A stretch of 64,000 bases of DNA from Bacteroidales bacterium UBA3143 (GCA_002364735.1 DEZB01000050.1:96795-160794), one strand, 5' to 3'. Positions 1-8,976 are shown, numbered from the stretch's first letter. Notes: generated by a model not told the origin, from the letters alone. A program made the numbers and translations.

Positions 1-1152
1 GCCACACTTGCTACATGGCTTCTTTTAGGTAAAGAATTCAGTTTTGCTATGGAGCGTATGGCCACTGTAATGGTTATAGCTTGTCCCCATGCCTTAGGAC
101 TTGCAGTGCCATTGGTAGTTGCTATATCTACCTCTATTTCTGCACAACGTGGATTGCTTATTCGCAACCGAACAGCTTTTGAGAATTCAAGAAAAATAAC
201 AATGATGGTTTTTGATAAAACAGGAACCCTCACAAAAGGAAATTTTGGTGTTACACGTCTTGGAAGCTTCATGGATGATTTTGATGACAATACTATTCTG
301 AAATATGCGGGTGCATTAGAGTCAAAATCCGAGCATCCTCTTGCTATGGGTATAATGCATAAAGTAAAGGAGGGTGAAATTGAAATTCCAGAAGTTAATA
401 ATTTTAATGCTATTACTGGTAAAGGAATTGAAGGAGAAGTTGGAAGCAAAAATATAAAAGTTGTAAGTCCAGGTTATCTCAAAGATAAGAAGGTTGATAT
501 ACCTGACAGTGCATATAAAAATGAAGCAGAAACTGTTGTTTTTGTTTTAATAGACGATAAACTTGCAGGTTTTATAGCGATGTCAGACGAGATTAGAGAC
601 GAGTCTTTTAATGCAATTAAAACGCTCAAAGAAAATAACATCAAATGCATCATGATGACTGGCGATAATGAAATTGTAGCCAAGAGTGTGAGTGATGAAC
701 TACAGCTTGACGGTTATTTCTCAGGCCTGTTGCCTGATCAGAAATTGGAAAAAATAAAAGAGTTTCAACAAAAAGGTGAGTTTGTTGCCATGACAGGCGA
801 CGGAATCAATGATGCTCCTGCACTTGCAACTGCGGATGTAGGCATTGCTGTAGGTAGTGGGACAGATGTAGCTGCCGAAACTGCTGATATAATATTAGTG
901 AATAGCAATCCACAAGATATTACTACGCTTGTGCTTTTTGGAAAAGCAACTTACAAAAAAATGATTCAAAACTTTATTTGGGCAACCGGGTATAACGTTG
1001 TAGCAATTCCGCTCGCAGCTGGAGTTTTATATGGTGCAGGAATATTAATTAGCCCCGCAATGGGAGCAGTCTTTATGAGTTTAAGCACCATTATTGTAGC
1101 TCTGAATGCTCAGTTACTGAAAAAGAGAATGAAAGTTGTAGAAGAAGATTAG
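1..1152 (+). CDS. copB: Copper/heavy-metal P-type ATPase, CopB-like (C-terminal part)
   Basis: The reading frame is open from the first base, so the N-terminal metal-binding and first membrane part lie outside the window. What is seen is the transport core. There is a CPH motif (C12-P13-H14 counted from the ATG at 49), the phosphorylation site DKTGT (D56), an SEHP motif near residue 93, and TGDGINDAP in the hinge. Two membrane segments close the protein, with a conserved MSLST...NA pattern. P1B ATPases with CPH instead of CPC are the CopB (P1B-3) class, which moves copper or silver ions out across the inner membrane using ATP. A CusA-type RND system further right (51.6 kb) fits a shared metal-resistance theme, but it is 50 kb away, so joint regulation is only a guess. 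Confidence 0.85.
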   Translation, partial: ATLATWLLLGKEFSFAMERMATVMVIACPHALGLAVPLVVAISTSISAQRGLLIRNRTAFENSRKITMMVFDKTGTLTKGNFGVTRLGSFMDDFDDNTILKYAGALESKSEHPLAMGIMHKVKEGEIEIPEVNNFNAITGKGIEGEVGSKNIKVVSPGYLKDKKVDIPDSAYKNEAETVVFVLIDDKLAGFIAMSDEIRDESFNAIKTLKENNIKCIMMTGDNEIVAKSVSDELQLDGYFSGLLPDQKLEKIKEFQQKGEFVAMTGDGINDAPALATADVGIAVGSGTDVAAETADIILVNSNPQDITTLVLFGKATYKKMIQNFIWATGYNVVAIPLAAGVLYGAGILISPAMGAVFMSLSTIIVALNAQLLKKRMKVVEED

Positions 1153-1210
1153 ATCTTTAAAAGAAATGATTTTGCTTAGTATAGCTTTCTTATAAATCAT
1201 TTGATTCTAT

Positions 1211-1362
1211 GAGTCTACTCCGAAAACCCACAATTGCTGATTATTAAAATTTTTCAGCGCCTTGTCCTTGAAAGGAAGTCCTAATAATCAGCACTCAGCC
1301 AAAGTCTCCTTTAGGTTATTTAATGTCCTAGAGCAAGATGATTGACCTTTCGGAGTGGACTC
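1211..1362. mobile_element. MITE-like element, 152 bp, with 7-bp target duplication
   Basis: The ends are 15-bp inverted repeats, GAGTCTACTCCGAAA (1211-1225) and TTTCGGAGTGGACTC (1348-1362), with one mismatch that would be a G-U pair in RNA. ATTCTAT stands directly outside both ends (1204-1210 and 1363-1369), as expected for a target-site duplication. Inside is a second perfect inverted repeat, TGCTGATTATTA / TAATAATCAGCA, and a small TCCTT/AAGGA hairpin. There is no ORF of useful length, so a non-autonomous element moved by a transposase elsewhere is the simplest reading. The parent IS family was not identified. Confidence 0.7.
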
Positions 1363-1547
1363 ATTCTATTGAAATAAAAAACTCTTAAAAGACTATATTC
1401 TAATAATGAAGTCCGGTACACTGACGTAGTTTCATCTGAATGTTGCAAGTCTAGGTTTGGTGACACCTAATTTAAACAAACAACATTTAAATTTGGACTT
1501 GTGGTTCTTCAATATTAAAACATGAATTTTCTAAAACTAATGAAATT

Positions 1548-1856
1548 ATGAAAGTTGCAATTTTTATAAAAAATAATGAGTTAACTGTATTACATGAAGA
1601 AAATGCTCATGTAATTATATTCAACCTGAAAGACGATAAAGTTATTGGAGTTAAAAATATAGTTTTGGAGAAACAAACTAATGATTTTATTGTTAATTGG
1701 TTAATCCGTAATTCTATAGATCAAATCTATATTTCGGAAATTAACGATCAGATTCTTCAAAGAATTAAATCTAAAGGTGTTGAAATAAAAACTCTCGAAT
1801 CTCTAAAAAACGATAAATTATACAATACACTTGCTTTTTCTTCTTTTAAATTTTAA
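1548..1856 (+). CDS. Small NifX/NifB-like (dinitrogenase iron-molybdenum cofactor fold) protein
   Basis: This is a 102-residue cytoplasmic protein with no signal peptide. The layout (MKVAIF start, strand-rich first half, then a helix-strand segment around residues 55-80 of the type 'xIDQIYISEINDQILQRIKSKGVEIKTLE') resembles the small NifX / Dinase-iron-molybdenum cofactor-like proteins common in Bacteroidota. The usual Gly-Gly after the 'YIS' strand is not present, so the match is loose and ligand binding is doubtful. It follows the MITE and lies 395 bp from the ATPase, so it is probably transcribed on its own. Base composition is very AT-rich. The family call is an inference from pattern. 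Confidence 0.45.
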   Translation: MKVAIFIKNNELTVLHEENAHVIIFNLKDDKVIGVKNIVLEKQTNDFIVNWLIRNSIDQIYISEINDQILQRIKSKGVEIKTLESLKNDKLYNTLAFSSFKF

Positions 1857-1975
1857 AAAGTTGATAACTCTTCAAACAATGTGCTTTTTTGAAGAATTCG
1901 TTTAATAAATAGAATCAGAACTTCTACTATAGAATGATTTTGGATTTGATTTAATTTGCGAATTTAAAAGTTGAC

Positions 1976-3982
1976 TTATTCTCGCTTCACCAAATGCTTC
2001 AAACTATCATCACTTTTTATTCTTTCCATTTCACGTTCTATTAACTCTTTAATATCTTGTTTTATTTGTCGGTAATTATTTCCAATTTCCTCTTGCATGG
2101 TATCGTTCCCATTCTCATCAACAAAATCCATTATATCGGGGATTTTCTGGTATGTTTTTGTTTCTTCTGCAACACGAGAATTATCCACCACAATTTCACA
2201 ATGAAATATCTTTTGCTCAATACGCTCTTCAAAATTATCACTGACAGCACCTACAAACATACCTTGTGTAAGATTACTAATCTTGGATGCAGGGATAAGA
2301 CTATCCAACTGTGTGGAAATAGAAGTGGATTTATCATTGCGATTAATGGTCATTGATTGGCGTTGTTGCAATACTTTGCCAAAACGCTCCGATAAGGTTT
2401 TGGCTGTTTCACCTACTACTTGCCCAGAAAAGATATTACCAACCGTATTTTGAATAACTTTACTTTCTTTATCTCCATAATCACGTGTAAGCTGACTGTA
2501 ATCCTGAAAGCCTAAACAAACGGCTACTTTGTTGCTTCGTGCAGTAGCAATCAGGTTATCCAATCCTCGAAAATAAATGGTCGGTAATTCATCGATGATA
2601 ACACTGCTTTTGAGTTGTCCTTTTTTATTGATTAGTTTTACAATTCTTGAATTATATAATCCCAATGCAGCTGAATAGATATTCTGACGGTCAGGATTAT
2701 TTCCTACACACAATATTTTCGGTTCATTTGGATTGTTAATGTCCAATGTGAAATCATTACCTGTCATCACCCAGTATAATTGCGGAGAAATCATTCTGGA
2801 AAGTGGTATTTTAGCACTTGCAATTTGACCCTGCAATTGGTCTTGTGCTCCTCCTTCCCAAGCATCCATAAAAGGAGAGAGGTAGTTTTCCAATTCAGGA
2901 TAACTCGTCAGAATTGTAAAGGTATCTGCATATCTTTTATTCAAGAACTCGATGGCGTGCGGAAAAGTACAGTACTTACCGTTTTCGTAAATTTTCAGGT
3001 ACCAAATAATGGCTGCCAGCAGAATTATCGGACTCTCCACAAAGAAGTCCCCTTGCTTTTGTATCCATGTACGGTTTAAGTTCAACATGATGGTGTAAGC
3101 ACATTCGTACGCATCAGAAATATCGGTCATAAACAAGGGATTAATTGGGTTGCAACGGTGGCTTTTTCGTGGATTATCAAAATTAATCACATAAAACTTC
3201 GGTCGCACTTTATATGTATCCAAATGAGTCAACAGGTGGTTATAAGCGATAATAGAGAGATCATCAAACTTAAAATCATAAATATACATGGCAAATCCTT
3301 TTTCTATTTGCTGCTTGATGTAGTTATTGATTACAGCGTAGGATTTCCCACTGCCTGGAGTACCCAGTACAATGGTTGCCCGAAAAGGATTGACAACGTT
3401 AATCCAACCTTTTTGCCATCTCTTCTGATAATAAAACCGGGTAGGCAAATTTATAGAATAGACGTTTTCCATTAATCGCGTTTCTTGTGCAAAGCTTTCA
3501 TTCTCTATATTAAAGACATCTTCCATCAGGTTATTTTTCAATATGCGACTAATCCATAATCCTGCTTTTAATAAGAAAATATAACCCACTGATAGGGTAA
3601 AGATATAGCATGCTGCAATTGTTTCAGTTGATAATTGTAATGTTAGAATCCAATAGTTGAAGAAAAAAAATAGTATGCCTGTGCCTAAAGCTCCAGAGAT
3701 TTTACGCCACGATATGTTTTCATTTTTCACTCCCCTTGTACCCAAAGAAGACAACGCCAAAAACAGAATGCTAAACAATTTCGTCCATAACGGAAGCGAA
3801 AACAGTCCGGCTGTGCGCTGAAAGTTTGTCAAAATCTTGTCTAAAGTACCAATCGTTATATTCCACTGATTAAAGGCTTCGTAACAAAACCAATAACAGT
3901 GAATTACTAGAAATAGAATACTAATGGCACGCATAAACTCCATGGTCTTTGCCAAACCTCTTAAATCGTCTTCGTTTTGCAT
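1976..3982 (-). CDS. mobC: Type IV coupling protein MobC (TraG/VirD4 family)
   Basis: This 668-residue protein should be the ATPase that brings the relaxase-DNA complex to the conjugation pore at the inner membrane. Four hydrophobic segments lie in the first 145 residues, then a Walker A motif GTPGSGKS (207-214) and a Walker B-like stretch with IIDELPT near residue 460. Length and order fit the Bacteroides MobC/TraG coupling proteins of conjugative transposons. It is the last gene of the minus-strand mobA-mobB-mobC set, 38 bp after mobB. The C-terminal 70 residues are rich in charged residues and likely cytoplasmic. In this family 'MobC' means the coupling protein, not the pfam MobC accessory protein. 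Confidence 0.9.
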   Translation of the reverse strand: MQNEDDLRGLAKTMEFMRAISILFLVIHCYWFCYEAFNQWNITIGTLDKILTNFQRTAGLFSLPLWTKLFSILFLALSSLGTRGVKNENISWRKISGALGTGILFFFFNYWILTLQLSTETIAACYIFTLSVGYIFLLKAGLWISRILKNNLMEDVFNIENESFAQETRLMENVYSINLPTRFYYQKRWQKGWINVVNPFRATIVLGTPGSGKSYAVINNYIKQQIEKGFAMYIYDFKFDDLSIIAYNHLLTHLDTYKVRPKFYVINFDNPRKSHRCNPINPLFMTDISDAYECAYTIMLNLNRTWIQKQGDFFVESPIILLAAIIWYLKIYENGKYCTFPHAIEFLNKRYADTFTILTSYPELENYLSPFMDAWEGGAQDQLQGQIASAKIPLSRMISPQLYWVMTGNDFTLDINNPNEPKILCVGNNPDRQNIYSAALGLYNSRIVKLINKKGQLKSSVIIDELPTIYFRGLDNLIATARSNKVAVCLGFQDYSQLTRDYGDKESKVIQNTVGNIFSGQVVGETAKTLSERFGKVLQQRQSMTINRNDKSTSISTQLDSLIPASKISNLTQGMFVGAVSDNFEERIEQKIFHCEIVVDNSRVAEETKTYQKIPDIMDFVDENGNDTMQEEIGNNYRQIKQDIKELIEREMERIKSDDSLKHLVKRE

Positions 3983-4020
3983 AGTTGTTTCTTTGTTTAC
4001 GGTTTTATTGATTGTTTTCT

Positions 4021-5310
4021 TTATCGCTTTCTTCTTCTCTTCTTTCCTGAATGGAGTCGGCGCATCTTTCGCTGAAATGCCAACTCTTTGTAATCAACTC
4101 CATGTGCAGTCAACTCAATTAGGTTCTCCAAATCATCGGACAAGAGCTCTTCGAGCAATGTTTCTGTTACTTCATCTGAAGGTTTTGATGGTGCCATTTC
4201 CTGTTTAAAGGATTGTTGTTGCAAATTCTCTTTTGATTGTTTCTCTCGGTTATCAAACGGATTTATTCCTGAACCATTAAAATATTCATGAAACACATTG
4301 GCAGAAAAGTTCTTTCCAAAGCGAGAACCATTTTGCACTGCTTTTTCTGCATGATTGATAAAAGTTACCCCATAGATACGTTCTGCTTCATTTTCTCGGA
4401 TTACTACATCTACCCCTTTTGATTTTAATTTTTCAATAAAAGCACTTCTGTTCGGATTTTCTTGCATTACTTCTCGAATGTATTGTGCCGTTTTTGAGTT
4501 CGGTTTTCCAACTTTTAAGGCCATTTTATCTTTTTCAAATTTCTTGGATAGTTCAGCAAAACCTACGTCTCTTCCGATGCGAGATGACTTAACGGGAACC
4601 GACACTTTCTCTCCATTTGCGCCCGTAATAAAATAGAGCAGTCCAGTGTAAGACTTTCCGCGATGTTCTCCTTTGACCACTTCCGAAGTAACATTGTAAA
4701 GAGCTAACAACGCATTCATTTCGCCCAACGATTGAAATTGATAGTTCTTCACTAGTGGTCGTACAATACCCGCAATCTGCTTTTTAATATTGCCTTTGCT
4801 GATGTCAGCTTTGCGTACTTCGTCGAACGTTGTTCGCTGCCGATCATTGGCAACAATAAGGTGATACTTCTGTTCCAATTCATTGGTAATTTCCTTGCTT
4901 CTTCGGTGTTCAAAAGCATCGTTTAGTTTCTTCCCTGCTGCATCCACACGCAAGGAAACAATATGAATATGTTCCCGTGCCAAATCTTCGTGTTTGAAAA
5001 TGATATAGGGCTGATTGCCATACCCCAATTTCTCCAAGTATTCCCTACTGATTGCTTCCATTTGTTCGTCATTTAATTTGTCGTCCGGATGTGGATTGAG
5101 CGAAATGTGGATAATGGGCTTTTTGGTACGAATATCTTGTGGCAGATGCATTTGAAAATCTGCCAATGCTTGCTGTAATGTCGTGGTTCCATTTTCATTA
5201 ACACTAAGTCGAGATACCGCCAACACTTTTGCTTCTTTGTCTTTGATCTTCTCAAAGTTATAAGCAAGCACTCCGTAAAGCTTATTGCTCACGCCTATCT
5301 TTGCAACCAT
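4021..5310 (-). CDS. mobB: Relaxase MobB
   Basis: This is a 429-residue MOBP-type relaxase. It should nick the transfer origin and stay covalently bound to the 5' end of the strand that is sent out. The N-terminal 170 residues carry the nuclease domain. They have early tyrosines at positions 12 and 17 as catalytic candidates, HISLNPHPDD in the middle, and the metal-binding three-histidine region H-x-D-L-A-R-E-H-I-H-I-V. The rest is charged and ends in a lysine/arginine tail. Its start overlaps the end of mobA by 16 bp, so the two are probably translated together. The neighbour order mobA-mobB-mobC is standard for Bacteroides conjugative transposons. Confidence 0.9.
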   Translation of the reverse strand: MVAKIGVSNKLYGVLAYNFEKIKDKEAKVLAVSRLSVNENGTTTLQQALADFQMHLPQDIRTKKPIIHISLNPHPDDKLNDEQMEAISREYLEKLGYGNQPYIIFKHEDLAREHIHIVSLRVDAAGKKLNDAFEHRRSKEITNELEQKYHLIVANDRQRTTFDEVRKADISKGNIKKQIAGIVRPLVKNYQFQSLGEMNALLALYNVTSEVVKGEHRGKSYTGLLYFITGANGEKVSVPVKSSRIGRDVGFAELSKKFEKDKMALKVGKPNSKTAQYIREVMQENPNRSAFIEKLKSKGVDVVIRENEAERIYGVTFINHAEKAVQNGSRFGKNFSANVFHEYFNGSGINPFDNREKQSKENLQQQSFKQEMAPSKPSDEVTETLLEELLSDDLENLIELTAHGVDYKELAFQRKMRRLHSGKKRRRKR

Positions 5311-5750
5311 TGTTTGAATGCTTCATTTTGCGCTTTAATCTCGTTTCCAACTTCGATCAATTCAGAGGTGATCAGGTTCAATTTTTCAAGTAATGTCCAG
5401 GCTACTTTGTCCGAATAACGGGTGTGCATCATTTTTACCACTTGGTTGTAATTAACTCCCAAAGAACGGAAAAGTGCAACAGTTTCTGTAAGCTTGTTGT
5501 AATAATCAACGGCTGCTTTGTCAATGGTTATTACTTTAAAGGGTTCTAAAAATATCCGTTTGCGGATAAAATTACTCTTGCGTTTCATTCCCGATTGCTC
5601 GAAAAGATGCAAAAAGCGATCGTATTCTTCACCAGTGAATCGAATAGTATAACGATAAATCGCCGGGTCAAGTGTAGTTTTTTTCCCTCTTAAACGTGAA
5701 GTTCTAACTTCTTTCTTGTCTGTTTTTTTAACGCTGTTCATGTTCAACAT
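5295..5750 (-). CDS. mobA: Relaxosome accessory protein MobA (MobC-family pfam, ribbon-helix-helix type)
   Basis: About 151 residues. It contains the PAIYRYTIRFTGEEYDRF-type strand and helix seen in relaxosome DNA-binding proteins, and the conserved GVNYNQVVK segment of the mobilization protein family that helps the relaxase find oriT. The frame stays open to 5912, but the extra upstream 54 residues would translate the inverted repeats that look like oriT (5805-5870) and do not resemble the family. I therefore place the start at the ATG at 5750; a second ATG follows at 5741. It overlaps mobB by 16 bp. Function is known for the family; the exact start is inferred. Confidence 0.8.
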   Translation of the reverse strand: MLNMNSVKKTDKKEVRTSRLRGKKTTLDPAIYRYTIRFTGEEYDRFLHLFEQSGMKRKSNFIRKRIFLEPFKVITIDKAAVDYYNKLTETVALFRSLGVNYNQVVKMMHTRYSDKVAWTLLEKLNLITSELIEVGNEIKAQNEAFKQWLQR

Positions 5751-5804
5751 CTTTTTTAATTGATACTTTTTTATTGGTGTTGCGACTTTGGAGCAATACC
5801 GTCT

Positions 5805-5870
5805 CCCCGACCTTAGGGGCAAGGAGTCTTTGTCTGCCAAAAGCATTTTGTCAGCCAAAGACACACCTTG
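5805..5870. other. oriT: Candidate transfer origin (oriT) inverted repeats
   Basis: A CCCC/GGGG hairpin (5805-5808 with 5816-5819) is followed by a longer broken inverted repeat: CAAGG-a-GTCTTTG (5820-5832) against CAAAGAC-aca-CCTTG (5856-5870). The stretch sits directly upstream of mobA, between the divergent mob and tra arms, where Bacteroides conjugative transposons usually keep oriT. No nick site can be assigned from sequence alone. Confidence 0.5.
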
Positions 5871-6089
5871 CCGTTGTCCTTCGATAACATAGAAAGCGGA
5901 GCTTTTCAGCATAGCGTAGATTTTCGTTTTTTAGGTTGCGTATGTTCTGCTTTAAAGTCGATGGTGCAAAGTTAAGTAGTTCTAACGTCTCTATTGACAG
6001 GGTTTTATGCGACATCCAATGACTACAAGCGACGATAGACGACACACAGTAGAAACGTGTATGAATTCTCTGTTTATTTGCGAGTAGCA

Positions 6090-6289
6090 ATGCATAAATG
6101 GATACACACATAATTACACAAATGTATAATTGCACAAATACACAAATGCACACATACATAATTGCACAAATGCACGTATGTATAATTGGACTCACGCACA
6201 AATGAATATATACATAACTGCAGATATGCACGAATGCAAGTATACGCAGATTCATATATGCATAAATACACTTATGCAACTATATATAC
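6090..6289. repeat. Array of 25 degenerate 8-bp repeats upstream of traA
   Basis: From 6090 the sequence can be cut into 25 consecutive 8-mers without any slip. Typical units are ATGCATAA, ATGCACAA, TTGCACAA, ATACACAA, ATGTATAA and ATGCACGA. The first, third and fourth unit bases and the central CA/TA are best conserved (consensus about ATRCAYAA). It lies between mobA and the ParA-like traA gene, ending 31 bp before its start. Because 24 bp is three units and eight codons, stop-free frames appear on the minus strand, but these translate to low-complexity Cys/Ile/Tyr peptide and are not taken as a gene. Iteron-like or partition-site-like binding is possible. Confidence 0.75.
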
Positions 6290-6320
6290 AAGCTATAATA
6301 AATAACTAAACAAAAATGAG

Positions 6321-7082
6321 ATGAAAAGCAAGACAAAATTTATCGGTATTGGCGCACAAAAAGGGGGAGTCGGGAAAAGTTCCATAACAACACTTTTAGC
6401 CGGTTACCTCTATTATACACAAGGGTATAATCTGGGCGTAATTGATTGTGATTATCCGCAACACAGTGTGTTGGGATTACGACAAAGAGACAGGCAAGAA
6501 TTGGAAGCAAATCCTCAAAAAATGGAAGCTGCAACCAATCATTTTAAACAGTTAGGACGTAAATCCTATCCTATCATTGCAGCTACAGCAGAAACAGCCA
6601 TTCTCGAAGCTGAGAAGTTGATACAAATAAGTATTGATGCGCCTGACATTATCTTCTTTGATTTGCCTGGCAGCATTGATGTTCCCGGAGTATTGGCATT
6701 GAGCTTGGAATTGGATTATATATTTTCTCCAATGTTTCCCGATATGCAAACACTCGAAAGTGCATTGAGCTACGTACAACTGCTGCGCGATTATGGCGTA
6801 ATGAAAACAGATATGCCCCTTAAAAAAGTCTGTCTTTTTTGGAACCGTGTGGATGGAAGAGAAAAAACAGCACTTATAGACCTTTACAACCAATTTTTAA
6901 GAGAGGAAGGGTTTGTCGTGCTTGCCACTTTTCTGCCCAATAGTGTACGATTTAACAAAGAAGCAACACACAATGATGGTGCTGTTTTTCGTTCTACCTA
7001 TTACCCTCCTGATAAACGACTGCTCAAAGGGAGTAACATCGAAGAGTTGGCTTTTGAAATTACACAAATCATTAACGAATAG
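6321..7082 (+). CDS. traA: Conjugal transfer protein TraA, ParA-family ATPase
   Basis: 253 residues with the deviant Walker A motif KGGVGKSS (14-21), an IDCDYPQ-type strand near 43, and FFDLPGS near residue 112, all typical of ParA/MinD ATPases. In Bacteroides conjugative transposons this gene opens the tra operon. Its exact role in transfer is not settled; a positioning or partition task is likely. It starts 31 bp after the 8-bp repeat array, which could be its binding or regulatory site, and it ends 7 bp before traB. No membrane segment or signal is seen, so it acts in the cytoplasm. Confidence 0.88.
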   Translation: MKSKTKFIGIGAQKGGVGKSSITTLLAGYLYYTQGYNLGVIDCDYPQHSVLGLRQRDRQELEANPQKMEAATNHFKQLGRKSYPIIAATAETAILEAEKLIQISIDAPDIIFFDLPGSIDVPGVLALSLELDYIFSPMFPDMQTLESALSYVQLLRDYGVMKTDMPLKKVCLFWNRVDGREKTALIDLYNQFLREEGFVVLATFLPNSVRFNKEATHNDGAVFRSTYYPPDKRLLKGSNIEELAFEITQIINE

Positions 7083-7089
7083 AATAGGT

Positions 7090-7542
7090 ATGGCTAAAAG
7101 AAAAATTGACGAAAATTTGATGAAAGAGATGGTATCCAAAGGATTTAATCGCCGTCCCGGCACACTTGCTAACAATAAGACACCTTTTGAAGATCCGTTG
7201 GATAGTTTGCCACTTACCTCAAATGAAGTGCCAAACAGAGAAGAGAAATCGGAGACCGAAAAAGAAAGACCTTTACCAACAAATGAGCAAGAATCGGAAA
7301 TGAATATGGAACGATACAGTTCTTTGTTCTTGCAACCGATAAAATTTACTGACAGATCCAATTTTAGTATACACCGTAAGACATTGAACCATTTGCGAGC
7401 TGTTTTAGAAGATACAGGAAGAACCACAACATTGACCGGATTAATTGAGAACATTCTCAATCATCATCTTCATGAATATAAAGAGCTGATCAATAAATCA
7501 ACGGCTAAAAATATCCGTAAGCAAACACTTACCAACCTATGA
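7090..7542 (+). CDS. traB: Conjugal transfer protein TraB (DUF3408)
   Basis: 150 residues. The open frame extends upstream to 6913, but that part overlaps traA. The ATG at 7090, 7 bp after the traA stop, gives the usual DUF3408 start with a basic MAKRKID N-terminus. The middle is polar and likely disordered (residues 30-75). The C-terminal half (RSNFSIHRKTLNHLRAVL and following) has the strand-helix-helix look of small ribbon-helix-helix DNA-binding proteins that partner with ParA. Pairing with TraA is standard for this operon. Its stop overlaps the next start by 4 bp. Confidence 0.85.
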   Translation: MAKRKIDENLMKEMVSKGFNRRPGTLANNKTPFEDPLDSLPLTSNEVPNREEKSETEKERPLPTNEQESEMNMERYSSLFLQPIKFTDRSNFSIHRKTLNHLRAVLEDTGRTTTLTGLIENILNHHLHEYKELINKSTAKNIRKQTLTNL

Positions 7543-8252
7543 ACACTTTTGTTGCCATACTGCTGCTTATTATCATTTGTTTAACGCTGACAATTCATTT
7601 TCAAAATAAGATAATCATACAGCTTAAGGAAATGTTGAAAGATGACCCCAAAAAAGAGGTGGAAAAGAACAGGAAATCGTCTGTTCCCAATATTATGGGC
7701 ATCTCCAAACGACAAGAAAAGACAAGAACCGACAGTGAACGACAAGAATTAAAACCAATTGATTATTCTGTTACTTTTGCTTTGCAAAGCGAAAAAAAAG
7801 AACAGTTGCCTCCTGATGAGAACGACAATATTGACCTTGACTCAGATGAGTTTGAAGAGTTGGACCCGTTGGAATTAGAAGCTCCTATCTCCCCTGAAGA
7901 GATGGACGAAGTGAACGCTATGTTCAACGATGCAGTAATCATCAATCCGAAAGGTGTCTTACACAAAGAGGTGCATTCATTGAATCAGTTTCTGATAAAC
8001 AGTGAATTAGATCCAAAAGAAGAGGATACAGCTTTTACTACGTTCACCAAAATAGAGGGGAGCGACTTTGCCAAAAAGATGTTAGCATCTTATGCACCAA
8101 AAAGTAAAGCGTTACTGGGGAAATGGCAAGAAAGAATTTATGCGCAGGAAAAAGAGGAAATGACAATTTCGCTATCAGAGACGAAAGAAGAAAAGATACA
8201 CACGTCATCAGCTGAACAAAATAAAGCGTTTGACATATACGATTACCTATAA
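7539..8252 (+). CDS. Conjugal transfer protein, TraD-like
   Basis: 237 residues with one N-terminal membrane segment (about 4-22) and a long acidic cytoplasmic part. A short 'PNIMGISK' segment near residue 47 and an acidic stretch around 85-125 recall the TraC/TraD proteins found between traB and traE in Bacteroides transfer operons. The start ATG overlaps the traB stop by 4 bp, which supports both translation and start. No enzymatic motif is visible. The letter assignment is tentative because this position varies between elements. Confidence 0.6.
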   Translation: MNTFVAILLLIIICLTLTIHFQNKIIIQLKEMLKDDPKKEVEKNRKSSVPNIMGISKRQEKTRTDSERQELKPIDYSVTFALQSEKKEQLPPDENDNIDLDSDEFEELDPLELEAPISPEEMDEVNAMFNDAVIINPKGVLHKEVHSLNQFLINSELDPKEEDTAFTTFTKIEGSDFAKKMLASYAPKSKALLGKWQERIYAQEKEEMTISLSETKEEKIHTSSAEQNKAFDIYDYL

Positions 8253-8324
8253 CTATTAATGAATCCAATTATAAACCACCGTTAATGAATCAACAATTTA
8301 TTCTCGGCTCTAACAACCAACATT

Positions 8325-8627
8325 ATGACTTTTAAAAGAATCTATCTCGCAGCAATGCTATTTATGTTTGCCGTCTATGAAATCCTCGCACAAGGCGATG
8401 GTACAACTGGTATTACCCGAGCAACGGAAATGATAACAGGTTATTTTGATCCTGCCACAAGGCTTATCTATGCCATTGGTGCAGTAGTGGGATTAATCGG
8501 TGGAGTAAAAGTATATGGTAAGTTCAGCTCAGGTGATCCCGATACTTCCAAAACTGCTGCTTCGTGGTTTGGTGCATGTATCTTTTTAATTGTGGCAGCT
8601 ACAATTTTACGCTCTTTCTTCTTGTAA
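8325..8627 (+). CDS. traE: Conjugal transfer protein TraE (DUF4134)
   Basis: 100 residues. A hydrophobic N-terminus ending in ILAQGDG acts as signal or membrane segment. Two further membrane helices follow (about 45-62 and 80-98), separated by the conserved KVYGKFSSGDPDTSK loop of DUF4134. This is the VirB2/pilin-position protein of the Bacteroides type IV secretion system and is thought to sit in the inner membrane. A 72-bp gap upstream holds two TTAATGAATC repeats (8256-8265 and 8282-8291). Confidence 0.9.
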   Translation: MTFKRIYLAAMLFMFAVYEILAQGDGTTGITRATEMITGYFDPATRLIYAIGAVVGLIGGVKVYGKFSSGDPDTSKTAASWFGACIFLIVAATILRSFFL

Positions 8628-8655
8628 GAAATAACGAAAAGAAGAAAAACAAGCG

Positions 8656-8976
8656 ATGAAACAATTTGAAATTAATAAAGGAATCGGGCGCAGTGTGGAG
8701 TTTAAGGGACTCAAAGCGCAATACCTTTTCATCTTTGCAGGGGGATTACTGGGGATGTTTATCCTTGTGGTTGTGCTCTATATGATAGGAGTGAATCAGT
8801 ACATCTGTATTGGGTTGGGCATCTTGGGTGCAACACTGATTGTGTGGCAAACATTTTCGCTCAACCGTAAATACGGTGAGCATGGATTGATGAAAGCAGG
8901 TGCTCGCAAGAATCATCCTCGTTTCCTTTTGAACCGTAAAAGCGTGAAAAATATTTTTAAGACAATCCGCAGATGA
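8656..8976 (+). CDS. traF: Conjugal transfer protein TraF (DUF4133, VirB3-like)
   Basis: 106 residues. It opens with the family's short basic region containing 'NKGIGRSVEFKGLKAQY', then two adjacent membrane helices (about 24-44 and 49-66), and a basic C-terminal tail. Size and layout match the VirB3-like inner-membrane partner of the conjugation ATPase. It lies 28 bp after traE, and its stop overlaps the traG start by 4 bp, the usual coupling of VirB3- and VirB4-type genes. Confidence 0.9.
   Translation: MKQFEINKGIGRSVEFKGLKAQYLFIFAGGLLGMFILVVVLYMIGVNQYICIGLGILGATLIVWQTFSLNRKYGEHGLMKAGARKNHPRFLLNRKSVKNIFKTIRR

Noticed and set aside
5751..5912. Longer mobA start
   Set aside because: The added part would translate the oriT-like inverted repeats and does not match the protein family.
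5851..6279. 142-codon frame on the minus strand over the 8-bp repeats
   Set aside because: It is stop-free only because 8-bp repeats translate in all frames to Cys/Ile/Tyr low-complexity peptide; a second minus-strand frame is open over the same bases.
6090..6289. CRISPR array
   Set aside because: Units are 8 bp, degenerate and without unique spacers; no cas genes are in the window.
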